Assembly: GCA_003526525.1 (NCBI GenBank) | Contig: DPVV01000613.1 | Span: 1,374 to 11,135, forward strand | Direction: 5' to 3' | Length of the DNA stretch: 9,762 nt | Source of the DNA: Lachnoclostridium phytofermentans | Lineage (GTDB): Bacteria > Bacillota > Clostridia > Lachnospirales > Lachnospiraceae | Shown here: positions 1 through 6,790 of the stretch, piece after piece | Position numbering within the stretch: the first letter of the stretch is position 1 | How the letters are laid out: each line of letters opens with the position of its first letter | The notes under the pieces: model-generated | The model's input: the letters and a program-made list of their open reading frames with translations, nothing else | The model's database searches: none | What the model was told of the DNA's origin: nothing | Made by a program: the position numbers and the translations under genes

Positions 1-1
1 A

Positions 2-1189
2 ATTACCGACATAATTATGGGTTATGTAATGGATAAGACCCGCTCTAAGCACGGCAAGGCTAGACCTTGGTTGTTATGGCTTGCAATACCAATCGGAATA
101 TCAACCATATTGGTATTTCTGGTACCTAACCTTGGCGATGTCGGGAAATACATTTATATTGCAATTACCTATAATTTAGTCACTACCTTCCTTTATACGA
201 TGATTAATATTCCATACGGTGCCATGACATCCCTTATGAGTAGAGATCAGAACCAACGAATGATTATTAACATTTTCCGTATGTTTATGGCACAGGTTGG
301 CGCGCTGGTTATCAATGCCTGTACTTTGCCATTAGTAAATGCAATGGGGGGAAGTGCACACCAGAAAAGCTGGGTAATTGTTTCAATTATTTATGGGGTG
401 ATTGCAACGGCACTATTCCTACTCTGCTTTGCTAAAACAAAAGAAAGAGTTGCTATTCAGAACGATAAAAGTAAAAAATTAAGCTTTGGCACATCCTTTA
501 AGCTGATCTTAAAAAACAATTACTGGCTGCTATTAGTTGGCATATGGGTGAGCATGGTGCTCGGTATGTCGATGAGTATGAGCGTTGGAACTTATTATGC
601 AAAATATATTCTAGGCAATGAAAATTATGCTGGTTTCCTCGGGGCACTCGGCATCGTCCCAATACTTATCATCATACCTCTTACCGCACCCCTAAACAAA
701 AAATATGGAAAACGCAATGTAGCGCTGGTAGGAAGCTTTATCAGTATTTTGGGACAGTCGCTTATGTTGATCAACCCAGGTTCAGCAACTTGGCTCATGG
801 TATGTACGGTTATTAAAGGGGTTGGTTCAGCAACACTTTCAGGCACGATGTTTGCCATGATTGCAGATACCATTGAATATGGACATTGGAAAACTGGAAC
901 ACGTGTGGAAGGTATGCTTTATTCCAGTACTACCTTTGGTGCAAAGGTGGGTGCAGGGGTAGGCGGCGCGGTGGCGTTGGCAATTATCGGGGCAGCTGGT
1001 TACAATGGCTTTGCGGCGGTTCAAACTCCAAGTGCGGTGAAAGCGATAAAGGTGCTCTATTTGGTTGTACCTATACCATTTATGCTAATCATTCCAATCC
1101 TTTATGGGCTTTATAAATTGGATAAGATCTATCCAAAAGTTATAGAAGAGCTACGCCAGCGTGAAGAAGGTCAACAGAAGGCGATGTAA
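2..1189 (+). CDS. GPH-family sugar:cation symporter, 5' end outside window
   Basis: This is a membrane symporter of the glycoside-pentoside-hexuronide (GPH/MelB-like) branch of the MFS, expected to import a glycoside or oligosaccharide with Na+ or H+. The reading frame is open from base 2, before the first ATG at 17, and the residues just ahead of that ATG (ITDII) fit the family, so the gene is truncated by the window edge rather than starting at 17. The family loop motif MGYVMDKTRSKHGKARPW sits at the very left; in full-length relatives it follows TM2. About 395 codons are visible and roughly ten membrane helices remain, with perhaps 60-80 residues missing. A second family-like motif is IPYGAMTSLMSRDQNQR. 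The charged tail (KVIEELRQREEGQQK) is cytoplasmic in type. Substrate cannot be read from sequence, but the downstream esterases and GH3 enzyme suggest a glycoside. Confidence 0.9.
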   Translation: MTDIIMGYVMDKTRSKHGKARPWLLWLAIPIGISTILVFLVPNLGDVGKYIYIAITYNLVTTFLYTMINIPYGAMTSLMSRDQNQRMIINIFRMFMAQVGALVINACTLPLVNAMGGSAHQKSWVIVSIIYGVIATALFLLCFAKTKERVAIQNDKSKKLSFGTSFKLILKNNYWLLLVGIWVSMVLGMSMSMSVGTYYAKYILGNENYAGFLGALGIVPILIIIPLTAPLNKKYGKRNVALVGSFISILGQSLMLINPGSATWLMVCTVIKGVGSATLSGTMFAMIADTIEYGHWKTGTRVEGMLYSSTTFGAKVGAGVGGAVALAIIGAAGYNGFAAVQTPSAVKAIKVLYLVVPIPFMLIIPILYGLYKLDKIYPKVIEELRQREEGQQKAM

Positions 1190-1242
1190 GCTTCGGAAGG
1201 TGATTTAAGCCTTAGAAGGTGATTTAAGCCATAGAAAGTATG
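1187..1242 (+). repeat. 19-bp tandem repeat starting at the transporter stop codon
   Basis: Three head-to-tail units lie at 1187-1205, 1206-1224 and 1225-1242. The core is TAAGCCTTAGAAGGTGATT; unit 1 differs at two to three bases and unit 3 is degenerate at its end. The first TAA is the stop codon of the transporter, so each unit repeats an in-register TAA-like start. It looks like a small slippage or duplication product in the 3' untranslated region. No function is evident. Confidence 0.7.
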
Positions 1243-1275
1243 TACAGATGTGAAGTTAGGTTTAAAAGAAAATTT

Positions 1276-1303
1276 TTGAGCTAGATATTTAATGCTGCAT
1301 AAT
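1276..1303 (+). promoter_or_regulatory. candidate sigma-A promoter for the HSL-family esterase gene
   Basis: TTGAGC (1276-1281, 4/6 match to the -35 consensus), a 16-bp spacer and CATAAT (1298-1303, 5/6 match to the -10) would start transcription near 1310, about 40 bases before the esterase start codon. No convincing terminator is seen between the transporter and this site, so read-through from the transporter is equally possible. The call rests on consensus matching by eye. Confidence 0.35.
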
Positions 1304-1342
1304 CATTGACTAATTAAGATGTGCAAATAATGTCGCAGGAAT

Positions 1343-1350
1343 GGGGGAAA
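1343..1350 (+). promoter_or_regulatory. ribosome binding site that sets the esterase start at 1353
   Basis: GGGGGAAA lies directly before ACATG at 1353. The in-frame ATG at 1341 would have only AGGA touching it, with no spacer, so 1353 is the better start. The segment 1334-1344 (CGCAGGAATGG) is identical to the one before the GH3 gene. Confidence 0.65.
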
Positions 1351-1352
1351 AC

Positions 1353-2480
1353 ATGGAAAATAGAAAGTATACGATAGAAGCACTGGATGCCATAAAACGA
1401 AGAGAATACTGGATAAAAGAGCAGGATCTGGATATTCTAGTGAAGCCTATTCCAGAGACAGACGAAGCAGGAGCAATGGATCCGCGTTTTTATGAAAGCG
1501 TAGCACCTATGATGAAAGGTTTCAAAGGGGCATTGGTCAAACTCGTAATGAAAGTGGGTTCGAAATCTGGAGGTAATATACAAAAGGGTGCAAAACAGAT
1601 GCGTCGTATGATGAACGGGATAAAAAGCGTTCCGATTATTGACACCGTAAATGTCAGGGAAGAGACTATACGGTATGACTCTGTCAGTGTGTCAATTCGA
1701 ATCTATACACCTAAGGAAAAAAAGGAAGGTTTGGCTCCTGTGTTTTATTATATCCATGGAGGCGGGTTTGTGGCTGGTAGCATGGATGTAGTGGATGAAA
1801 TGTGCAAACTAGTGGTAGAAAAAACAGGGTGCGTGGCAGTACAGCCGGAATATCGGTTGGCACCTGAGAATCCGTATCCGAACGGATTTGACGATTGCTA
1901 CAATGTCTTAAAGTGGATTTATACTCATGCGGAGGAATTCGGAGGAGACCACGAAAAAATCTGTATCAGCGGAGACAGCGCGGGAGGAAATCTCGCCACC
2001 GTATGTGCCATGAAGGATAGGGACGAAGGCACCCATATGGTGAAAGTACAGGCACTTCTTTATCCAACTGTCGATGCTGCCCACATGGAAGAAAACATGA
2101 AGAAAAATAAAGAGATCTATGAGATCTCAGAAAAATACAGTACTGTACTGAACGGGATGCTTGACATGATGGGAAGTTCGCTTAGCAAACCGACGCTAGG
2201 GGAATATCTGGGTGTACCCGATGATACAATCCCTTATGTCAGCCCTTCTTTGGGAAATCTTAAAGGTATGCCACCTACCCTGATACTTCTTGGAGAATAT
2301 GATTTTCTTAGAGTCGAAGATGATATATTTGCAGGTAAGTTGAAAAAGGCTGGTACAGAAGTAAAGCTTATACGTTATAAAGGGCTTTCTCATGGATTTG
2401 CAGACCAAGTAGGCGTTATGCCACAGGCAGAAGATGCATTACAGGAAATAGGAAGCTTTATGATGGAACACCTTTCATAA
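1353..2480 (+). CDS. alpha/beta-hydrolase, HSL family (family IV) esterase
   Basis: This is a predicted cytoplasmic carboxyl-ester hydrolase of the hormone-sensitive-lipase-like family, which typically removes short acyl groups such as acetyl. It has 375 residues from the preferred ATG, with an N-terminal cap region of about 110 residues before the hydrolase core. All expected motifs are visible, numbered from 1353: the oxyanion-hole motif HGGGF starting at His135, the nucleophile elbow GDSAGG with Ser209, the acid Asp317 in GEYDFLRVED, and the base His347 in LSHGF. YRLAPENPYP, a hallmark of the family, lies between the first two. There is no signal peptide. It sits between a sugar symporter and a GH3 glucosidase, so a role in deacylating an imported glycoside is a reasonable inference. 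The substrate is unknown, and lipase activity or detoxification of an ester cannot be excluded. The ATG 12 bases upstream would add MGEN. Confidence 0.9.
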   Translation: MENRKYTIEALDAIKRREYWIKEQDLDILVKPIPETDEAGAMDPRFYESVAPMMKGFKGALVKLVMKVGSKSGGNIQKGAKQMRRMMNGIKSVPIIDTVNVREETIRYDSVSVSIRIYTPKEKKEGLAPVFYYIHGGGFVAGSMDVVDEMCKLVVEKTGCVAVQPEYRLAPENPYPNGFDDCYNVLKWIYTHAEEFGGDHEKICISGDSAGGNLATVCAMKDRDEGTHMVKVQALLYPTVDAAHMEENMKKNKEIYEISEKYSTVLNGMLDMMGSSLSKPTLGEYLGVPDDTIPYVSPSLGNLKGMPPTLILLGEYDFLRVEDDIFAGKLKKAGTEVKLIRYKGLSHGFADQVGVMPQAEDALQEIGSFMMEHLS

Positions 2481-2541
2481 TATTAGTAATCTCTCGATTA
2501 TAAATAGAGGATTAAAGTTAGGAAAATTATCTTGATTAACA

Positions 2542-2585
2542 GTGTTTTAAACACAAATTTTTGTGCCCTATTATCCTGGCACAAA
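2542..2585. promoter_or_regulatory. three overlapping palindromes, candidate operator of the GH3 gene
   Basis: Seen directly: GTGTTT-T-AAACAC (2542-2554, perfect); CACAAA-TT-TTTGTG (2552-2565, perfect); and TTTGTGCC (2560-2567) with GGCACAAA (2578-2585), a perfect 8-bp inverted repeat around a 10-base centre. CACAAATTTT occurs as a direct repeat at 2552-2561 and 2580-2589. The first palindrome covers the candidate -35, and the third brackets the candidate -10. The regulator is unknown. The third element followed by TTTT could alternatively act as a weak terminator for the upstream esterase gene. Confidence 0.45.
2546..2574 (+). promoter_or_regulatory. candidate promoter of the GH3 gene
   Basis: TTTAAA (2546-2551, 4/6 to -35), a spacer of exactly 17 bp and TATTAT (2569-2574, 5/6 to -10) predict a start near 2581, about 45 bases before the GH3 start codon. 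The boxes are embedded in the palindromes listed at 2542-2585, which is what an operator-controlled promoter would look like. No transcript evidence is available. Confidence 0.4.
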
Positions 2586-2615
2586 TTTTAGAGCGTAAAA
2601 AGTATACGCAGGAAT

Positions 2616-2620
2616 GGAGG
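2616..2620 (+). promoter_or_regulatory. ribosome binding site that sets the GH3 start at 2626
   Basis: GGAGG is followed by a five-base spacer and ATG at 2626. The ATG at 2614 overlaps this site and has no spaced Shine-Dalgarno of its own, so 2626 is preferred; 2614 would add MEVK. Confidence 0.75.
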
Positions 2621-2625
2621 TCAAA

Positions 2626-5025
2626 ATGGAAAGAACAAACAAACAGACTATGAAAAGATATGAAGAGGAAGCAAAGAAGCTTCTGAAGGAAATGACATTA
2701 GAAGAGAAGGCAGGGCTTTTAAGCGGAAGCAACTTCTGGGAAACAAAGGGAGTAGAACGTCTTGGAGTGGAAAAGGCCATGGTAACGGATGGACCTCACG
2801 GACTTAGGAAGCAAGCAGGAAGCAGTGATCATCTGGGAATTAATAAGAGTGTTCCAGCGACCTGTTTTCCGACTGCGGCTACCACAGCCTGCAGCTTTGA
2901 TACGGAACTGTTAGAGAGAATGGGAGAAGCCTTAGGAGAAGAGTGCCTTCAGGAAAATGTATCGGTACTTTTGGGACCTGGTGTTAATATCAAAAGAAGT
3001 CCTTTATGTGGTCGTAACTTTGAATATTTTTCGGAAGATCCTTATCTTACCGGAGAGATGGCGTCTGCTCTTATTAACGGCATTCAAAGCAAGGGTGTTG
3101 GAACCAGTATGAAGCACTTTGCTGCGAATAATCAGGAAGCCAGACGAATGGTTATCAGCTCCGTTATTGATGAACGTGCCTTACGAGAAATTTATCTGGC
3201 AGGATTTGAAACAGCAGTTAAAAAATCTAGTCCATGGACACTAATGTGCAGCTATAACCAAATAAATGGTGAATTTTCAAGCCAGAATAAAAAGCTTCTC
3301 ACAGGAATTCTTAGAGAGGAATGGGGATTTGAAGGAGCTGTCATGACAGACTGGGGTGCTGTTGTAGACCGTGTAAAGGGAGTGGAAGCAGGGCTTGATC
3401 TGGAAATGCCATACAGTGGTCCTGACAATGACCAGGCAATTGTAACGGCAGTACAAAACGGAAATCTAGATGAAGCAGTTCTTGATACGGCGGTTTTACG
3501 GATGATTTGCCTACTGCTTGCGGCAAAGGATGGAAAAAAACCAGACTTTCGATATGATGCCAAAGAACATCATAAGCTGGCGAAAGAGGTTGCCGCAGCA
3601 TCCTGTGTTCTGCTGAAAAACAATGATATGTTACCTCTTGAGAAAAATAAAAAACTTGCGGTATTAGGTGAATTTGCAAAGAATCCTCGTTATCAGGGAG
3701 CAGGAAGCAGTAGAATCAATCCTCTTCAACTAGAAAATTTGTGTGATGTATTAAAAGAGCGAAATATTGATTTCACATATGCTCCTGGCTATAGTCTTGA
3801 AAATGACAATGCGGAGGAAGAAAAGATCAAAGAGGCAATATCGGTAGCCAAAGAAGCAGATGCGGTTATTGTATGTATCGGATTGCCGGATTCCTATGAA
3901 AGCGAAGGCTTTGATCGCGACCACATGCATCTACCAGAGAGCCACATTGCACTTCTTAAAGAGGCAGCAGCAGTAAATTCCAATACCATCGTGCTTTTAT
4001 TCTGTGGTAGCGCTGTTGAGATGCCATGGCTTTCTGATGCAAAAGCCTTACTCTTACTTTATCTTGGAGGAGAAGCTGGTGCATCCGCAGCAGCAGACAT
4101 TCTGTTTGGAGATGTAAATCCATGCGGAAGATTAGCAGAAAGTTTTCCATGCAAACTGGAAGACAATCCAAGCTTCGCTAATTTCCCAGGAGGGGATTTG
4201 ACCGTAGAATACCGTGAAAGCATTTATGTAGGTTATCGCTATTATGATAAGGCAGAGGTAGACGTACTCTTTCCTTTTGGATATGGTCTTTCCTATACAA
4301 CCTTTGCTTATGATAAGCTTACGCTTACAAAAGAAGGCGAATATGTAAAAGCTTCGTTATGCGTCAAAAATACGGGTAGTGTAGCAGGTGCAGAAATAGT
4401 GCAAGTTTATGTTTCTCAGAAGAATTCTTCCGTGTTCAAGCCTGTAAGGGAATTAAAAGGATTTGCTAAGGTGCATCTGAATCCGGGAGAAGAGAAAGCG
4501 GTTGAGATTTTACTTGACAAAAGAGCGTTTGCTTACTATGCGACAGAAAAATCTGACTGGGTTGTAGAAAAAGGAGAATACACGGTTGCTGCTGCAGCTT
4601 CTAGCCGCGACATTCGCCTTACGGCAGATATTACATTGGAAGGCTGCGAGTCTGGGTCTGTGGTACAGCCTATGTCTTACTGCTCTTTAAAGGCACCACT
4701 TTCCATAGAAGCAAAAGATTTTGAAATATTGTATGGAAGAGAGCTTCCAGCAGCTACCCGTGTATCCGGTGAACCATTTACTATAAATTCAACCTTAGGT
4801 GAAATTGCAAAGACACAGGTAGGAAGTGCACTGATTATGCAGATGAAACAGCAAATGGCAAGCATGACAGGTGGTGTGGAGAACTCCGACGACGGAATGG
4901 AACGGATGTTCGAACGGATGATGGGTGAAATGCCAATTCGATCATTATCCATGTTCAGCCAGGGGACCATGGGATCTGCTCAGATTCAAGGAATTCTAGA
5001 TTCCATCAATCAGGAATCTTGTTAG
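2626..5025 (+). CDS. glycoside hydrolase family 3, beta-glucosidase type
   Basis: This is a retaining glycosidase expected to release a terminal beta-linked glucose (or xylose) from an oligosaccharide or aryl/alkyl glycoside in the cytoplasm; no signal peptide is present. It has 799 residues from ATG 2626. The order is a TIM-barrel domain (about 20-310) with sugar-binding TDGPHG (Asp55), RNFEYFSEDP (from Arg130) and KHFAANNQE (from Lys163), and the nucleophile Asp242 in VMTDWGA. An alpha/beta sandwich (about 325-540) follows with probable acid/base Glu427 in SEGFDRD. Then comes a fibronectin-III-like domain (about 565-635; KNTGSVAGAEIVQVYVS). No PA14 insert is seen. The last ~130 residues form a tail beyond the Fn3 domain, rich in Met (LIMQMKQQMASM, MERMFERMMGEM). 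Such tails occur in clostridial GH3 proteins to my knowledge, but their role is unclear to me. Neighbouring esterases suggest acylated or aglycone-ester substrates. Glucosidase versus xylosidase cannot be settled by eye. Confidence 0.93.
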   Translation: MERTNKQTMKRYEEEAKKLLKEMTLEEKAGLLSGSNFWETKGVERLGVEKAMVTDGPHGLRKQAGSSDHLGINKSVPATCFPTAATTACSFDTELLERMGEALGEECLQENVSVLLGPGVNIKRSPLCGRNFEYFSEDPYLTGEMASALINGIQSKGVGTSMKHFAANNQEARRMVISSVIDERALREIYLAGFETAVKKSSPWTLMCSYNQINGEFSSQNKKLLTGILREEWGFEGAVMTDWGAVVDRVKGVEAGLDLEMPYSGPDNDQAIVTAVQNGNLDEAVLDTAVLRMICLLLAAKDGKKPDFRYDAKEHHKLAKEVAAASCVLLKNNDMLPLEKNKKLAVLGEFAKNPRYQGAGSSRINPLQLENLCDVLKERNIDFTYAPGYSLENDNAEEEKIKEAISVAKEADAVIVCIGLPDSYESEGFDRDHMHLPESHIALLKEAAAVNSNTIVLLFCGSAVEMPWLSDAKALLLLYLGGEAGASAAADILFGDVNPCGRLAESFPCKLEDNPSFANFPGGDLTVEYRESIYVGYRYYDKAEVDVLFPFGYGLSYTTFAYDKLTLTKEGEYVKASLCVKNTGSVAGAEIVQVYVSQKNSSVFKPVRELKGFAKVHLNPGEEKAVEILLDKRAFAYYATEKSDWVVEKGEYTVAAAASSRDIRLTADITLEGCESGSVVQPMSYCSLKAPLSIEAKDFEILYGRELPAATRVSGEPFTINSTLGEIAKTQVGSALIMQMKQQMASMTGGVENSDDGMERMFERMMGEMPIRSLSMFSQGTMGSAQIQGILDSINQESC

Positions 5026-5036
5026 TAGATAGGTAT

Positions 5037-5058
5037 ATAGGAGGAAGTACCCCCCTAT
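5037..5058 (+). other. small imperfect hairpin hiding an AGGAGG box, after the GH3 stop
   Basis: ATAGG-A-GG (5037-5044) pairs with CC-C-CCTAT (5051-5058) apart from one A-C mismatch, around the loop AAGTAC. It contains a perfect Shine-Dalgarno core, AGGAGG at 5039-5044, with no start codon at a usable distance. There is no T-run after it, so it is not a convincing intrinsic terminator. Confidence 0.35.
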
Positions 5059-5106
5059 TAGTACGCACTTAATGGCTCACAGATGAGGGCCAAGAATATT
5101 CTATCA

Positions 5107-5162
5107 CCAGGTTTGTGTCTGCGCTGCAACTACAAACCTGGGATGCAAAAAAGCAGCGCAGA
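5107..5162 (+). promoter_or_regulatory. interleaved perfect inverted repeats in carboxylesterase leader
   Basis: Two perfect 10-bp inverted repeats are threaded through each other. Arm A5' CCAGGTTTGT (5107-5116) pairs with A3' ACAAACCTGG (5132-5141), extended by a G-U pair 5117/5131. Arm B5' TCTGCGCTGC (5118-5127) lies in the loop of A and pairs with B3' GCAGCGCAGA (5153-5162). In RNA they would either form an H-type pseudoknot or be two competing hairpins. B3' ends four bases before the GAGGG ribosome site of the following gene, so folding could affect translation. As DNA, the A repeat could instead be a protein-binding site. It matches no riboswitch class that I recognise. Confidence 0.6.
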
Positions 5163-5165
5163 AAT

Positions 5166-5170
5166 GAGGG
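5166..5170 (+). promoter_or_regulatory. ribosome binding site that sets the carboxylesterase start at 5175
   Basis: GAGGG then AACA precedes ATG 5175. The reading frame extends upstream to a GTG at 5115, but that codon lies inside the inverted-repeat leader and has no ribosome site, so it is not used as the start here. Confidence 0.65.
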
Positions 5171-5174
5171 AACA

Positions 5175-6734
5175 ATGGAAAAAGTATTTCGATATGATGA
5201 AGTACCTGTGGTACAAACGAAGGCAGGAAAGATAAAAGGTTATGAATTTGACGGAGTCTTTATCTTCAAAGGAATTCCCTATGCCCAGGCAAAAAGGTTT
5301 CAAAAGCCAGAGGAAGTAAACGCTTGGGAAGGAGTCAAAGAAGCAACCTCTTATGGATTCGTATGCCCGCTTTTGTCACAGGATACCCCTACTTCGGAGT
5401 TATTAGTACCGCACCGCTACTGGCCACAGGATGAGAACTGTCAGAATCTCAATATATGGACGAATACATTAGAGAAAAAGCCAGGAAAGCCTGTTATGGT
5501 GTGGTTGCACGGAGGCGGCTATACCGCCGGTTCGTCTATTGAACAGGAAGCATATGACGGATTTTCCATGTGTGTCCATGGTGATGTAGTTGTGGTGACC
5601 ATAAATCACAGGCTGAATGTCCTTGGATTTCTTGATTTATCACCTTATGGGGAAAAATATAAAAATTCCGCTAATGCGGGTCTTGCCGACCTAGTGGCGG
5701 CGCTCCAATGGATTAAGGAAAATATTGCGGAATTTGGAGGCGACCCAGAGAATGTTACGCTGTTCGGGCAATCGGGCGGTGGAATGAAGGTAACTGGATT
5801 GATGCAGATACCGGAAGCAGACGGGCTATTCCATAAGGGAATCGTCATGAGCGGTGTTTCTGATGGCAAATTGATGCCGACACTGCCTGGAGACGGAAAG
5901 GAAATTGTAAGAGCAGTTCTGAATGAACTAAACATATTAGAAAGTGAAGTGGAAAGGCTGGAAACCATTCCTTATTATGAGCTTGCTAAATCTTATAATA
6001 AAGTATGCTTTACTGTGGCGCAGAAAGGCGCTTATATGGGTGGTATGCCTATGGTAAATGATTACTATATGGGAGAACCGTTAATTACAGGATTCACGGA
6101 ACATGCGAAGACGATTCCGCTAATGGTGGGATCAGTATTTGGTGAATTTTCCTTCCGCCCATTCTCATTTAATAAACAAGATTTAACTACGGAGCAGACG
6201 GATGCTATCCTTAGGGAGGAATATGGAGAGCATGCAGAGAAGGTTAAGGAGCTTTTTGTGAAAGCATATCCTGACAAGAAACCGGTAGACGTGCTGGCAC
6301 TTGATAGAATATTCAGACAGCCATCCAAAGCATTGGCAAGACTCCAGGCCAAGGGAGGAAAGGCTCCTGCCTACCTTTACCATTTTACTTTGGAGTTTCC
6401 TTATCAAAACGGAAAAGTAGCATGGCATTGTTCGGATATTCCATTTGTCTTCCATAATACGAATCGGGTAGAGATATGCAATATGCCTGGAGTTTCTAAT
6501 AAATTGGAGGAACAGATATTCGGAGCGGTGATGCAGTTTGCGAGAACAGGAAATCCGAACCATGAAGGACTTCCTGAATGGCCATCCATTACGCTGGAGG
6601 ACGAGGCAACGATGATTTTTGACCGGAAATGTGAAGTGCGCCATAATTATGATGACGAATTAATGAAGTTCCTTGAAGAAATTCTTCCACCTTTTAATCT
6701 AGCAATGCTGCTTGCACAGGATGTACAGCACTAA
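5175..6734 (+). CDS. type-B carboxylesterase (pNB-esterase/cholinesterase-like family)
   Basis: This is a predicted intracellular carboxylesterase of the large COesterase family, hydrolysing carboxylic esters of small alcohols, phenolics or sugars. It has 519 residues from ATG 5175, the usual size for the family. The N-terminal signature KGIPYAQAKRFQKPE is present. The oxyanion motif is LHGGGY (from His112). The nucleophile elbow is GQSGGG with Ser200, where many relatives have GESAGG/GESAGA. Glu324 in GSVFGEF is the likely acid. His418 in WHCSDIPFVFHNT is the base in the expected position before the DIPFVF block. There is no signal peptide or obvious membrane segment. It lies 149 bases after the GH3 gene without a strong terminator between them, so co-transcription is likely, with possible extra control by the leader structure. 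It is unrelated in fold branch to the HSL esterase upstream. The natural substrate is unknown. Confidence 0.9.
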   Translation: MEKVFRYDEVPVVQTKAGKIKGYEFDGVFIFKGIPYAQAKRFQKPEEVNAWEGVKEATSYGFVCPLLSQDTPTSELLVPHRYWPQDENCQNLNIWTNTLEKKPGKPVMVWLHGGGYTAGSSIEQEAYDGFSMCVHGDVVVVTINHRLNVLGFLDLSPYGEKYKNSANAGLADLVAALQWIKENIAEFGGDPENVTLFGQSGGGMKVTGLMQIPEADGLFHKGIVMSGVSDGKLMPTLPGDGKEIVRAVLNELNILESEVERLETIPYYELAKSYNKVCFTVAQKGAYMGGMPMVNDYYMGEPLITGFTEHAKTIPLMVGSVFGEFSFRPFSFNKQDLTTEQTDAILREEYGEHAEKVKELFVKAYPDKKPVDVLALDRIFRQPSKALARLQAKGGKAPAYLYHFTLEFPYQNGKVAWHCSDIPFVFHNTNRVEICNMPGVSNKLEEQIFGAVMQFARTGNPNHEGLPEWPSITLEDEATMIFDRKCEVRHNYDDELMKFLEEILPPFNLAMLLAQDVQH

Positions 6735-6779
6735 TTGTTGCAAAGAGAGCATATGCAGGAGTGAAAAATAATTGGAAAC

Positions 6780-6784
6780 GGAGT
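6780..6784 (+). promoter_or_regulatory. ribosome binding site that sets the PAP2 start at 6791
   Basis: GGAGT followed by AAAATT precedes ATG 6791. The in-frame GTG at 6761 has AGGA touching it with no spacer and would add ten hydrophilic residues, so 6791 is preferred. Confidence 0.6.
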
Positions 6785-6790
6785 AAAATT

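Noticed and set aside
17..1189. Symporter gene starting at ATG 17
   Set aside because: The frame is open to the window edge, the preceding residues fit the family, and the N-terminal helices would be missing; it is a truncated gene, not one starting at 17.
2560..2589. Intrinsic terminator of the HSL esterase gene
   Set aside because: An 8-bp stem is followed by only TTTT and has a ten-base loop, while the same bases bracket a plausible -10 box. Operator is preferred, though weak termination is not excluded.
3252..3679. Long minus-strand open frames inside the GH3 gene
   Set aside because: They are antisense to a strongly conserved catalytic region, show biased low-complexity composition and have no ribosome sites. 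They are shadows of the GH3 gene.
6183..6644. 153-codon minus-strand open frame inside the carboxylesterase gene
   Set aside because: It is antisense to the region carrying the conserved DIPFVF block and has no recognisable domain or ribosome site. It is explained by the plus-strand gene.
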